The notes under the pieces are model-generated. The model saw only the letters and a list, made by a program, of their open reading frames with translations. It ran no database searches and was not told where the DNA came from. Shown piece by piece: positions 26,727 to 35,183 of a stretch of DNA of 64,000 nt (its first letter is position 1; each line of letters opens with the position of its first letter). The stretch is from Lachnospiraceae bacterium (GTDB taxonomy: Bacteria > Bacillota > Clostridia > Lachnospirales > Lachnospiraceae): contig JAFRSD010000019.1 in assembly GCA_017427775.1 (NCBI GenBank), positions 1-64,000 on the forward strand, read 5' to 3'. Position numbers and translations under genes: made by a program.

Positions 26727-26790
26727 CAATAAGAATACGAAAACTCATCAAAAATTCACACTTCTGACGAAACACCGCCGAATCCGCGCC

Positions 26791-26835
26791 CGTCAAGGGA
26801 GCTTTTGCAGCCATTTCGGGACATGTCCCTGACGG
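26791..26835. other. Inverted-repeat structure in the divergent intergenic region
   Basis: The 450-base gap between the YdjG-like gene and the nucleoside-binding lipoprotein holds divergent promoters at either end. In between, CGTCAAGGGA (26791-26800) can pair with TCCCTGACG (26826-26833), and GGGACATGTCCC (26818-26829) is a perfect palindrome. I recognise no known RNA family or small gene in the rest of the gap. Confidence 0.35.
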
Positions 26836-26971
26836 TTGTCTTCAATTATTGCACAATACCGGATAATTATACTACAGAACGCAGACTCAGGCAACCTTAA
26901 ACGACTCCCGCAGGCAATTCTTTCCGCGGCTTTTTTTCATCCGTAAAACGCGATTTTCATGCCGTTTGCTC

Positions 26972-27000
26972 TTGACTGTCTGAGGGGAAAATACTATAAT
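26972..27000 (+). promoter_or_regulatory. Strong promoter of the nucleoside ABC importer operon
   Basis: TTGACT (26972-26977), exactly 17 bases, then consensus TATAAT (26995-27000). The roughly 90-base leader holds two small hairpins (GGAGGAATCCTCC and CGGGGGTTCCCCG) but no purine-riboswitch core that I can recognise. Confidence 0.85.
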
Positions 27001-27097
27001 TTCAGTATGGGTCAGGAGGAATCCTCCGGCCTTAATTTACTTCACGGGGGTTCCCCGCATTTCACACATTTTTCTACACGCAAGGAGAGAAAAGCTT

Positions 27098-28312
27098 ATG
27101 AAAAAATTTCTCGCGTTGCTCCTCGTTGCAGTTATGGTTCTTTCCCTTTCCGCATGCGGAAGCGGAACAGGCAAAGATGAAGGCAGCGAAGAGTACAAGA
27201 ACATTAAAGTAGGTCTCATTTGTCTTCATAATGAGCAGTCCACTTACGACCTCAACTTCATCAACGCGATGAAGGATGCCTGCAAGCAGCTCGGCATTCC
27301 CGAGAGCCGTATGATCATCGTTACCGGTATTGATGAGAGTAACGCTTGCTACGAGGCAGCTAAGGACCTTGTAGACCGCGGATGCAACATCATTTTCGCA
27401 GATTCCTTCGGCCATGAGGATTTCATGATCCAGGCTGCTAAGGAGTTCCCGAAGGTTCAGTTCTGCCACGCTACCGGAACCAAGGCTCACACCGAGAACC
27501 TTGCAAACTACCATAACGCTTTCGCAAGCATTTACGAAGGCCGTTACGCAGCAGGCGTTGCAGCAGGTCTCAAACTCAACGAGATGATCGAATCCGGTAA
27601 GATTACCGCCGACAAGGCCGTTATGGGTTATGTAGGCGCTTATACTTACGCGGAAGTTATTTCCGGTCTTACTTCCTTCTATCTCGGCGCCAAGTCCGTA
27701 TGCCCGAGCGTTACCATGAAGGTTCAGTACACCGGTTCCTGGTATGATGAGACCGCCGAGAAGGAAGCTGCCGAGAAACTCATCAACGCAGGCTGCGTTC
27801 TGATCTCCCAGCATGCTGACTCCATGGGTGCTCCTACCGCATGTGAGAAGGCAGGCGTTCCGAACGTTTCCTACAACGGTTCTACCGTCAGCGCTTGTCC
27901 TAACACCTTTATCGTTTCCTCCAGAATCAACTGGGCTCCGTATTATAAATACGCTATTGACTGCGTAAAGAACGGCCAGGCCATCAAGGCTGACTGGACC
28001 GGCGGTTTCGCAGAAGGTTCCGTAGAGCTTTCCGAGATCAACGATAAGGCTGCCGCTGCAGGCACGAAGGATAAGGTTGCCGCTGTTGTTGCCGATCTCA
28101 AGGCCGGCAAGATCAAGGTATTCTCTACCTCTGCATTCACCGTAGACGGCAAGGCTCTTACCTCTTACATGGCTGACATTGACAGTGACGCTGCTTACAC
28201 GCCCGACACCGAAGTTATCAAGGACGGTTTCTTCCATGAATCCGAGTTCCGCAGCGCTCCTGCATTTGACATTAAGATTGACGGCATCGAGTTCCTGAAC
28301 GCCGCATACTAA
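27098..28312 (+). CDS. BMP-family nucleoside-binding lipoprotein (BmpA/PnrA type)
   Basis: This 404-aa lipoprotein (lipobox LSAC, Cys20) belongs to the Bmp/Med/PnrA family of nucleoside-binding proteins. KVGLICLHNEQSTYDLNF and the RYAAGVAAGL region are typical. It should capture purine or other nucleosides outside the cell for the ABC transporter encoded directly downstream. A strong promoter, AAGGAG ribosome binding site and highly regular codons suggest high expression. A hairpin in the 117-base gap to the ATPase gene would allow the binding protein to be made in excess over the membrane parts. Confidence 0.93.
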   Translation: MKKFLALLLVAVMVLSLSACGSGTGKDEGSEEYKNIKVGLICLHNEQSTYDLNFINAMKDACKQLGIPESRMIIVTGIDESNACYEAAKDLVDRGCNIIFADSFGHEDFMIQAAKEFPKVQFCHATGTKAHTENLANYHNAFASIYEGRYAAGVAAGLKLNEMIESGKITADKAVMGYVGAYTYAEVISGLTSFYLGAKSVCPSVTMKVQYTGSWYDETAEKEAAEKLINAGCVLISQHADSMGAPTACEKAGVPNVSYNGSTVSACPNTFIVSSRINWAPYYKYAIDCVKNGQAIKADWTGGFAEGSVELSEINDKAAAAGTKDKVAAVVADLKAGKIKVFSTSAFTVDGKALTSYMADIDSDAAYTPDTEVIKDGFFHESEFRSAPAFDIKIDGIEFLNAAY

Positions 28313-28343
28313 ACCGTATTGTAACTGATACGAACTCCCTTCG

Positions 28344-28365
28344 GCGGGGCATGAAAGTGCCCCGC
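28344..28365 (+). terminator. Intercistronic hairpin after the binding protein
   Basis: GCGGGGCA (28344-28351) and TGCCCCGC (28358-28365) form a GC-rich stem with a 6-base loop, followed by TGAAATTAATTT. It is a partial terminator or RNA-stability element between the lipoprotein and ATPase genes. Confidence 0.6.
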
Positions 28366-28429
28366 TGAAATTAATTTATCACCTGTTAACGCCTGCTTCG
28401 GCAGGTTTTCCCTGGAGGAGGTTTTCATC

Positions 28430-30139
28430 GTGAGCGAGCAGACCGCACCATCCGTAACGGCAGCGACTCCGACTGTATCCGGTTCGCCGATTCCCGCCAT
28501 CGAACTCAGAAATATCACAAAAACCTTCGGCGAAGTCATTGCCAACCAAGGCATCAATCTGTCCGTCTACCGCGGCGAGATTCTTTCGATTCTCGGCGAG
28601 AACGGCAGCGGAAAGACGACGCTGATGAATATGATATCCGGGATTTATTTTCCGGATTCCGGTCATATCCTTATCGACGGCGAAGAGGTTCTGATCCGGT
28701 CGCCGAAAGACGCTTTCGAATATAAGATCGGCATGATTCATCAGCACTTCAAGCTGATCGACGTATTTACCGCCACCGAGAACATCGTGCTCGGTTTGAA
28801 TGACGGCCGGTACGACCTGCCCGCCTACGAAGAACGCGTACGTGAGATATGCGAACGCTACGGATTCGTATTGGATCCGAAGAAGAAGATTTACGACATG
28901 TCCGTATCCGAGAAACAGACCGTTGAGATCATCAAGGTTCTGTACCGCGGTGCCGACATCCTGATTCTTGATGAACCGACCGCCGTGCTGACGCCGCAGG
29001 AGACCGACCGTCTCTTCGACGTACTTCGCCGCATGCGCGATGACGGCAAGGCGATCATCATCATTACGCACAAATTGCATGAAGTAATGGCGCTTTCCGA
29101 CAAAGTCGCCGTTCTCTGTAAAGGCCGCTACATCGGCACCGTTGTGACAAAGGAAACGAACGAAGCCAAGCTTACCGAGATGATGGTCGGCGAGAAGGTC
29201 GACCTGAACATCCATCGGAGCGAACCGAAGAATTCCGTGCCTCGGCTTGTTGTAAACGGCCTGAACTGTAAGAATGAGGACGGAATCCCGGTTCTTAAGA
29301 ATATTTCCTTTACCGCCAAGAGCGGCGAGATTCTCGGCATCGCAGGTATCGCGGGAAGCGGTCAGCGCGAGCTGCTCGAGTCAATCGCGGGCCTGCAGCG
29401 TCTGGAATCGGGTGACATTACCTATATGAATCCGACGACTGGCGGCGAGGAGAACCTCCGCAACAAATCGCCCCGTCAGATCCGCGAGCTCGGCGTCCGT
29501 CTCTCCTTTGTCCCCGAAGACCGTCTCGGCATGGGACTTGTCGGCAACATGGGCATTATTGACAACATGATGCTTCGAAGCTACCGGAAAGGGCGCGGCC
29601 TCTTCTTAAACCGCAGTACCCCTGCAACGCTTGCCGAGCAGATTATTTCCGACCTGCAGGTTGTAACGCCTAACGCGAAGACACCGGTGCGAAGGCTTTC
29701 GGGAGGAAACGTACAGAAGGTTCTCGTCGGCCGTGAGATTGCTTCGGCGCCGACCGTATTGATGGTTGCTTACCCGGTACGCGGACTTGACATCAACTCT
29801 TCGTTTACCATTTACCGCCTTTTGAACGAGCAGAAGGAGAAAGGCGTTTCGATCATATTTGTCGGCGAAGATCTGGACGTATTGATCGAGTTGTGCGACC
29901 GTATTCTCGTTCTGAGTTCGGGAAGCATCTCGGGCGTCGTTGACCCGCGTGTCACTCCCGAAGGCACAACCATAAAAGAACAGATCGGTCTCTTGATGAC
30001 GAAGAAAGTCGAAGAGCCCGCTGCAAAAGACGCTTCGGCTGAAAGCACGAAAATACCGGCGGAAGAGCCGGCCGTCGATTCGAACGAAGCCGCAGAAGGC
30101 GGAAAGGAGGCATCGCATGACGGAAGCCAAGAATCATAA
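28430..30139 (+). CDS. Nucleoside ABC transporter, tandem ATP-binding protein (NupA/RbsA-like)
   Basis: The 569-aa protein carries two nucleotide-binding domains in one chain, as in sugar and nucleoside importers. The first has Walker A GENGSGKTT and Walker B ILILDEPTAVL with signature MSVSEKQ. The second has the degenerate GIAGSGQRE loop and LSGGNVQK, the normal asymmetry of this family. A Glu/Ala-rich tail of about 45 residues follows. GTG start with GGAGGAGG 8 bases before. The 3' end overlaps the first permease gene by 23 bases, indicating coupled translation. It powers import of the nucleosides bound by the upstream lipoprotein. Confidence 0.93.
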   Translation: MSEQTAPSVTAATPTVSGSPIPAIELRNITKTFGEVIANQGINLSVYRGEILSILGENGSGKTTLMNMISGIYFPDSGHILIDGEEVLIRSPKDAFEYKIGMIHQHFKLIDVFTATENIVLGLNDGRYDLPAYEERVREICERYGFVLDPKKKIYDMSVSEKQTVEIIKVLYRGADILILDEPTAVLTPQETDRLFDVLRRMRDDGKAIIIITHKLHEVMALSDKVAVLCKGRYIGTVVTKETNEAKLTEMMVGEKVDLNIHRSEPKNSVPRLVVNGLNCKNEDGIPVLKNISFTAKSGEILGIAGIAGSGQRELLESIAGLQRLESGDITYMNPTTGGEENLRNKSPRQIRELGVRLSFVPEDRLGMGLVGNMGIIDNMMLRSYRKGRGLFLNRSTPATLAEQIISDLQVVTPNAKTPVRRLSGGNVQKVLVGREIASAPTVLMVAYPVRGLDINSSFTIYRLLNEQKEKGVSIIFVGEDLDVLIELCDRILVLSSGSISGVVDPRVTPEGTTIKEQIGLLMTKKVEEPAAKDASAESTKIPAEEPAVDSNEAAEGGKEASHDGSQES

Positions 30140-31301
30140 GCCGGTCCGCGAGCCGCTGTTCCACCTCGCCAAGCGGGATAATCTGCCGCCGCTCAAGGCT
30201 CTGCTGATTCGTCTGGCGGCGATTCTCGTCGGACTCCTGATCGTATGTCTCTTCGGATTACTGATCGTCGGCTGGGATCCGGTCAGAATCATCAATACGA
30301 TGCTTGACGGAACATTCGGAACACCGAACCGCCGTTGGGATCTGTTTGAAAAGACCGCCATCCTGTTGTGCATCTCACTTGCCGTAACGCCGGCATTCCG
30401 AATGCGCTTCTGGAACATCGGTGCGGAAGGACAGACGCTGATCGCGTGTCTCGCCTCTGTTACCTGCATGCTGAAGATCGGCGATAAGGTTCCGAACCCC
30501 GTACTTCTTCTGATCATGGTTACGGCATCGATCATCGCGGGAGCGATCTGGGCGATCATTCCCGCCATCTTCAAAGCGTTCTGGAACACCAACGAGACGC
30601 TGTTCACGCTGATGATGAACTATATTGCGACGCAGATCACGTCTTACTTTGTTTATATCTGGTCCGTTCCGAAGGGCTCCGGCCATATCGGAATCATCAA
30701 CGCCAACACGAAAGCAGGCTGGCTCGTTTCCCTCGGGGATTATCCGTACCTTTTGAACATTCTGATCGTTATCGTGATGACGATCGTGTCGTACATCTAT
30801 CTCAATCACTGTAAACACGGGTATGAGATCTCGGTTGTCGGCGAAAGTGAGAAGACGGCGCGCTATATCGGAATTAACGTTAAAGTCGTAATCCTTCGCA
30901 CCATGGCCATCTCCGGCGCCATCTGCGGTCTTGCAGGATTCCTGATCGTTGCCGGTGCTGACCATACGATCATTGCCGGTTCAGTCGGCGGCCAGGGCTT
31001 CACCGCGATCATGGTATCGTGGCTCGCGAAGTTCAACCCGATTGCGATGGCATTTTTCGCATTCCTGATCGCGTTCCTCGGAAAGGGCGCCAAGGAGATC
31101 ACGACGTTGACCGGTCTGGACTCGTCCTTTGCGGATATCGTTACCGGATTCGTAATCTTCTGTATTATCGGATGTGAATTCTTTATCAACTTTACGATAA
31201 AGTTCCGTAAGAAAGAAACGATTGTAGCCGTTCCTGAAGGCGAATCCTCGCAGGCGGGATCGGGTCCCGAAAATGAAGGAAAGGAGGACTCGGAGCGATG
31301 A
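30117..31301 (+). CDS. Nucleoside ABC transporter permease 1 (NupB-like)
   Basis: A 394-aa inner-membrane permease of the BPD_transp_2 (RbsC/NupB) type with about 8-10 hydrophobic segments. The family motifs TPAFRMRFWNIGAEGQ and SISGAICGLAGFL-like GAICGLAGFLIVAGAD are present. It overlaps both the ATPase gene upstream and the second permease downstream (4 bases), forming a tight operon. It pairs with the second permease to make the heterodimeric channel. Confidence 0.93.
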   Translation: MTEAKNHKPVREPLFHLAKRDNLPPLKALLIRLAAILVGLLIVCLFGLLIVGWDPVRIINTMLDGTFGTPNRRWDLFEKTAILLCISLAVTPAFRMRFWNIGAEGQTLIACLASVTCMLKIGDKVPNPVLLLIMVTASIIAGAIWAIIPAIFKAFWNTNETLFTLMMNYIATQITSYFVYIWSVPKGSGHIGIINANTKAGWLVSLGDYPYLLNILIVIVMTIVSYIYLNHCKHGYEISVVGESEKTARYIGINVKVVILRTMAISGAICGLAGFLIVAGADHTIIAGSVGGQGFTAIMVSWLAKFNPIAMAFFAFLIAFLGKGAKEITTLTGLDSSFADIVTGFVIFCIIGCEFFINFTIKFRKKETIVAVPEGESSQAGSGPENEGKEDSER

Positions 31302-32362
31302 CATTATTCTTTTCCTTTATCCGAAGAGCCGTTATGCAGGGCGTTCCGCTTCTGTACGGTTCCACCGGTGAGATCATCACCGAAAAGTCCGGCCACCTGA
31401 ACCTCGGTATCCCCGGCATCATGTACATGGGCGCCATTGGCGGCGTAATCGGCGGATTCTTCTATGAACAGACCGGAGCGGATTTCGGACTTTGGTACGT
31501 CCGCCTGTTCGCGGTACTGATCGCATTGACGTGCTCGCTCGTATTTTCCTGTCTGATGGGTCTTCTGTACTGCTTCCTGACCGTTTCGCTCCGAGCCAAC
31601 CAGAACGTGACCGGCCTCGCGCTCACCACGTTCGGCGTAGGCGTCGGCAACTTCTTCGGCGGCTCCCTCATCAAGATCAGCCACGCAGACGTTCCGACCG
31701 TAACGCTTACAAAGACGAGCAGTTGCTTTGCGAAGCATCTCGGCTTCGTTGACAGCGTGAATAAAGCCGCAGAGGCAGGCAAATGCCCGCAGATCGTCGC
31801 GGAACTGTGCCAGACCATATTCTCCTACAGTTTCCTCGCTTACCTGTCGATCATCATCGCGCTTGTTGCCGCTCATGTTCTGATGAAGACGCGTACCGGC
31901 CTTACGCTTCGTGCTGTCGGCGAAGATCCCGCCACCGCGGATGCAGCCGGCATTAACGTAAACCGTTACAAATATGTTTCCACCTGTCTCGGCAGCATGA
32001 TCGCCGGACTCGGCGGACTTTATTACATCATGGACTACGCTTCGGGCGTATGGTCGAGCGACGGTTTCGGCGACCGCGGATGGCTTTCCGTTGCCCTCGT
32101 TATCTTCTCCCTTTGGAGACCGGGCCTTGCCATCATCGGTTCCTTTATCTTCGGCGGCATGTACATCATTCACAACTACATCGGCGGCCAGAAGATTTTC
32201 TTCTTCACCATTCCGAAGCTCTCGATGCAGGCACAGGAATTGTTCAAGATGTCGCCTTATGTTATGACGCTTCTGGTACTGATCTTCGTCAGCATCAAAG
32301 AAAAGAAGGAAGCTCTTCCGCCCGCACATCTCGGGCAGAATTACTTCCGTGAAGAGCGGTAA
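31298..32362 (+). CDS. Nucleoside ABC transporter permease 2 (NupC-like)
   Basis: A 354-aa permease of the same superfamily, the second membrane subunit of the importer. TGEIITEKSGHLNLGIPG at the N-terminus and LRAVGEDPATADAAGINV are the standard conserved blocks. It starts inside the previous stop codon region (ATGA overlap). It is the last gene of the four-gene unit and is followed by a strong terminator at 32387. xpt at 56918 would handle salvaged xanthine/guanine, but that link is inference. Confidence 0.93.
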   Translation: MTLFFSFIRRAVMQGVPLLYGSTGEIITEKSGHLNLGIPGIMYMGAIGGVIGGFFYEQTGADFGLWYVRLFAVLIALTCSLVFSCLMGLLYCFLTVSLRANQNVTGLALTTFGVGVGNFFGGSLIKISHADVPTVTLTKTSSCFAKHLGFVDSVNKAAEAGKCPQIVAELCQTIFSYSFLAYLSIIIALVAAHVLMKTRTGLTLRAVGEDPATADAAGINVNRYKYVSTCLGSMIAGLGGLYYIMDYASGVWSSDGFGDRGWLSVALVIFSLWRPGLAIIGSFIFGGMYIIHNYIGGQKIFFFTIPKLSMQAQELFKMSPYVMTLLVLIFVSIKEKKEALPPAHLGQNYFREER

Positions 32363-32386
32363 TCCTTTCACTTTCTTAGTAAATCC

Positions 32387-32427
32387 AAAACCCCGTGCCT
32401 GTGAAATGCAGACACGGGGTTTTCTTT
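32387..32427. terminator. Terminator after the nucleoside importer
   Basis: AAAACCCCGTG pairs with CACGGGGTTTT around a 15-base loop, followed by CTTTG. The A/T ends allow action in both directions, so it may also end the minus-strand YD-repeat gene (stop at 32449). Confidence 0.85.
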
Positions 32428-32448
32428 GCAAGCGATTCTTTCAGTTCT

Positions 32449-34137
32449 CTAATAGTAAGTGTATTCAAATTCCGTTATATCCTTCCTGTCCTCTCCCTCT
32501 TCATAATCCCGAAACTCTTCAATCCTGATAAGATTCCCGCGATTATCATACTGCCGGGTGCAAGATATTGTACCACTGTTCCTATAGAGGTAGCAGACAG
32601 TCTGTACTCTGTTTCCGAGGGAATCAAAACCGGATGTGATTTCCGAATCAAGTGCTCCGTCTCTCTCATCATATGTAGCACCTCGATATAGCTCCAGATG
32701 ACACTTGATCCCGTAATTCGCATAATCGAACTGAATACAACCATCGTCACTTGCGAATACGGAAGTGTACGGCTCCTCTTTTGAACATTGACATGAACTT
32801 ATACCTCTGAAACTTATACCGGTAAAAGGATCCGTAGGCAACTGCCTTATCCCCTCGCAATCCTCAGAAACCATGTACAAGACATCCTTTACTAACAAGT
32901 TTCCTCTGTATTCCGTTACACGGAGTGCTTTCTTTGATGGATTGCTCAGATCAAAGTAATTCCATTCATACAGAGTGATGCCTTCAAGCGTGGTAACGGA
33001 TGTTATCCGTCCCAATGAATCGTACTCGTAAAAATCTTTGGTTATTATTTCTCCGCCTTTATCATATCCTATGTGTTTTTTTATCTTTCCCTCGGAATCG
33101 TTCTCATATTCGTCTGTGAGGCGCAAGGAATCATCTTTATTCTTGGTATACCGCGAACCTTTACACGATTTATCAGTACTGTTGTAATATTGATAATCAT
33201 ACTCATGGTAGCCGCCACCATAAGAACCATCTACAGGCGAAATAGCCCATCTCACCATTTGAATCAGTCTTCCGGCCTCATCATAAGAATTCCATCCATA
33301 AAGCCTATCTTTATCTCCTTGATAGTAGATTGTCTTTCGCTCTGACGGAATGTATTCCGCGCAATCTAGTTTCTTTCCATCGACACCATACTCACGAAGA
33401 ATCAAATTCCCGAAAGCATCATATTCATATATATCATGTTTTGTTTCCTCACCGGACGCATCATAAGTTACGCTTCGGAGGAGTACTTCCTGATCGGTAT
33501 ACTCGCTTTTTTGTGTTTCCGTTACATTTCCTTCCTCATCAAAATCCACACCTTCCCTAAACACACATTTTCCCTGTGAATTGTATCTTTCTTCCTCTTT
33601 CGAAGAATAGTGTCCGTCTCTCGTTGAAATCGTCTTTTTTGTATATCCGTCCTCCGTATACGCATAGGAAACCTTTCTCTCCGAGCCTCCATCGATATTC
33701 CCTTCGCCCGAAATGTCATGCCTCCCTACATGATTAGTTTCCTTCCATTCCTCCGAAACGACCCGATCCAAATCGTCATAGAAATAAAAACCTTCCTCTT
33801 CGAAAGTTTTTACGAAAGGATCTCCTCGGTAGTATCTTATTTGCATCGTATAGACATGAACCTTCCGTCCTTTATCGTCATAATCGACATGCTCTATAGA
33901 TTCTAATTGTCGTTCACCGTTTTCACCCACGGTATACGCTTTGCAAATATAACTCTCCGGAATATCCCCTCGGAGATAACCGGCCAGGGAGCTTCCCTCC
34001 TGTTTCGACAAGGCCGGTTTCTTCTTCGTGAGCATCCGAACAACCAGTATCCCCTCAATCACCAGGGCAATGCTGCAGAGCGCAACAATCCCGATGATGA
34101 ACTGTTTCTTCGTCAGATGCCTTCTCTGATTAGCCAT
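32449..34137 (-). CDS. Membrane-anchored YD/RHS-repeat-like protein in the radical SAM locus
   Basis: This 562-aa protein has a basic cytosolic start, one membrane helix (about 12-33) and a long outside part made of Tyr/Asp-rich short repeats of the RHS/YD kind (for example YEYDAFGNLILREYGVDG, FYEYDSLGRITSV, YDNRGNLIRIEE). These repeats normally build beta-strand shells or bind carbohydrate. No toxin domain is seen at the C-terminus. The start is 1 base after the stop of the radical SAM gene and has a GGGAG site inside that gene, so the two are translationally coupled. Base composition is visibly more AT-rich than its neighbours, suggesting acquisition. Confidence 0.8.
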   Translation of the reverse strand: MANQRRHLTKKQFIIGIVALCSIALVIEGILVVRMLTKKKPALSKQEGSSLAGYLRGDIPESYICKAYTVGENGERQLESIEHVDYDDKGRKVHVYTMQIRYYRGDPFVKTFEEEGFYFYDDLDRVVSEEWKETNHVGRHDISGEGNIDGGSERKVSYAYTEDGYTKKTISTRDGHYSSKEEERYNSQGKCVFREGVDFDEEGNVTETQKSEYTDQEVLLRSVTYDASGEETKHDIYEYDAFGNLILREYGVDGKKLDCAEYIPSERKTIYYQGDKDRLYGWNSYDEAGRLIQMVRWAISPVDGSYGGGYHEYDYQYYNSTDKSCKGSRYTKNKDDSLRLTDEYENDSEGKIKKHIGYDKGGEIITKDFYEYDSLGRITSVTTLEGITLYEWNYFDLSNPSKKALRVTEYRGNLLVKDVLYMVSEDCEGIRQLPTDPFTGISFRGISSCQCSKEEPYTSVFASDDGCIQFDYANYGIKCHLELYRGATYDERDGALDSEITSGFDSLGNRVQTVCYLYRNSGTISCTRQYDNRGNLIRIEEFRDYEEGEDRKDITEFEYTYY

Positions 34138-34138
34138 C

Positions 34139-35161
34139 TCATTTCTCTCCCATTACTCTCGCACAACGCGGGGATTCGTATAATTTGCCGTGAACAAAAA
34201 AGTTATACGAACGGCAGCCGCCCGCACAGTAGCCCCCCATCTCACACGTTGCGCATGCGCCGGTCAGCATACTCTTATCAAACTTCCGGTTATAGGCAAA
34301 TGCGTTCTCGTCCTCCCAAATCTCCCGAAGGCTCCGCTCCCGCAGATTCCCTTCGTTGAAACGCTCGTCGTACATCGACTCGCAGCCCCGCACGTTACCA
34401 ACACTGTCGATGCCGATTGACGAAAGGCCCGCGCGGCAACCGGTATAGTAAGCGTGTCCGCTCAGATTGCCCCGAAGGCTTCCTTCCCCGGGCGTAAAGT
34501 AGCCGATATTGTCCGCGATGCCAAGGAGAAACGGTGCCGTCCGCATATGACTTTCGACAAATGCGATGACTTCTCTCGGGTCAAATGCGATATCGATCCC
34601 GCCATTGGCCGCATTGCCCATCGGCGAGCACGCCTGCAGCTGCCATGCGAAAATCCCGCTGTTCTTCAACGTTTCATACAGTTCGGGAAGATGCTTTGCA
34701 TTTTCCGCGTTCAAAGTACTGATGACCGATACCGGGATCTTGGCACAAAGGAGCGCCTTGATTGCTTTGATGGCACGGTCGTAACTGCCTTCCTGACGAT
34801 ACTTGTCATGGACCTCTTTCGGTCCGTCCAGAGAAACTGAAACAGACTCGATCCGAAGACTCTTCAATTCGGAAAGAAGGCTTCCCGTAAACAGAAAGCC
34901 GTTTGTGATGATATTGACAACGATTCCGTTTTCGATAAGCCTTCCGACTATTTCCTTCCAATCTTTGCGCATGAAAACTTCGCCGCCGATCATGGACACG
35001 CGGCGACAGCCAAGCTCCTTAAGCTGATCGGCAACCGAGAGGCATTCCTCCGTGCCGAGTTCGTTCTCACGGGCTTTTCCGCCCGCGGAACCGCAATATT
35101 TACAGGAGAAGCAGCATGCAAGCGTGATCTCCCAGACGCATTGTTTTAAGTGATATTTCAT
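34139..35161 (-). CDS. Radical SAM/SPASM maturase
   Basis: A 340-aa enzyme predicted to modify a peptide or protein by radical chemistry. The SAM-cleaving 4Fe-4S site is C16-x3-C20-x2-C23 (ACCFSCKYCGS). The C-terminal SPASM domain is complete: C...GNVRGC, then CATCEMGGYCAGGC (C-x2-C-x5-C-x3-C) and a final Cys in SPRCARVMG, ligands for two auxiliary clusters. SPASM enzymes typically act on ribosomally made peptides (AlbA, PqqE, MftC). There is no N-terminal PqqD-like recognition domain. The gene follows the YAGP-repeat protein by 22 bases with AAGGAG and is coupled to the YD-repeat gene. The likely substrate is the upstream protein (inference). Confidence 0.92.
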   Translation of the reverse strand: MKYHLKQCVWEITLACCFSCKYCGSAGGKARENELGTEECLSVADQLKELGCRRVSMIGGEVFMRKDWKEIVGRLIENGIVVNIITNGFLFTGSLLSELKSLRIESVSVSLDGPKEVHDKYRQEGSYDRAIKAIKALLCAKIPVSVISTLNAENAKHLPELYETLKNSGIFAWQLQACSPMGNAANGGIDIAFDPREVIAFVESHMRTAPFLLGIADNIGYFTPGEGSLRGNLSGHAYYTGCRAGLSSIGIDSVGNVRGCESMYDERFNEGNLRERSLREIWEDENAFAYNRKFDKSMLTGACATCEMGGYCAGGCRSYNFFVHGKLYESPRCARVMGEK

Positions 35162-35183
35162 GAGACTCCTTCTTCGGTCGATT

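Noticed and set aside
27001-27097. Purine riboswitch before the nucleoside importer
   Set aside because: Only two short hairpins; no aptamer core.
27074-28237. Long minus-strand open frame over the nucleoside-binding lipoprotein
   Set aside because: Antisense shadow; the plus strand has promoter, ribosome site and lipobox.
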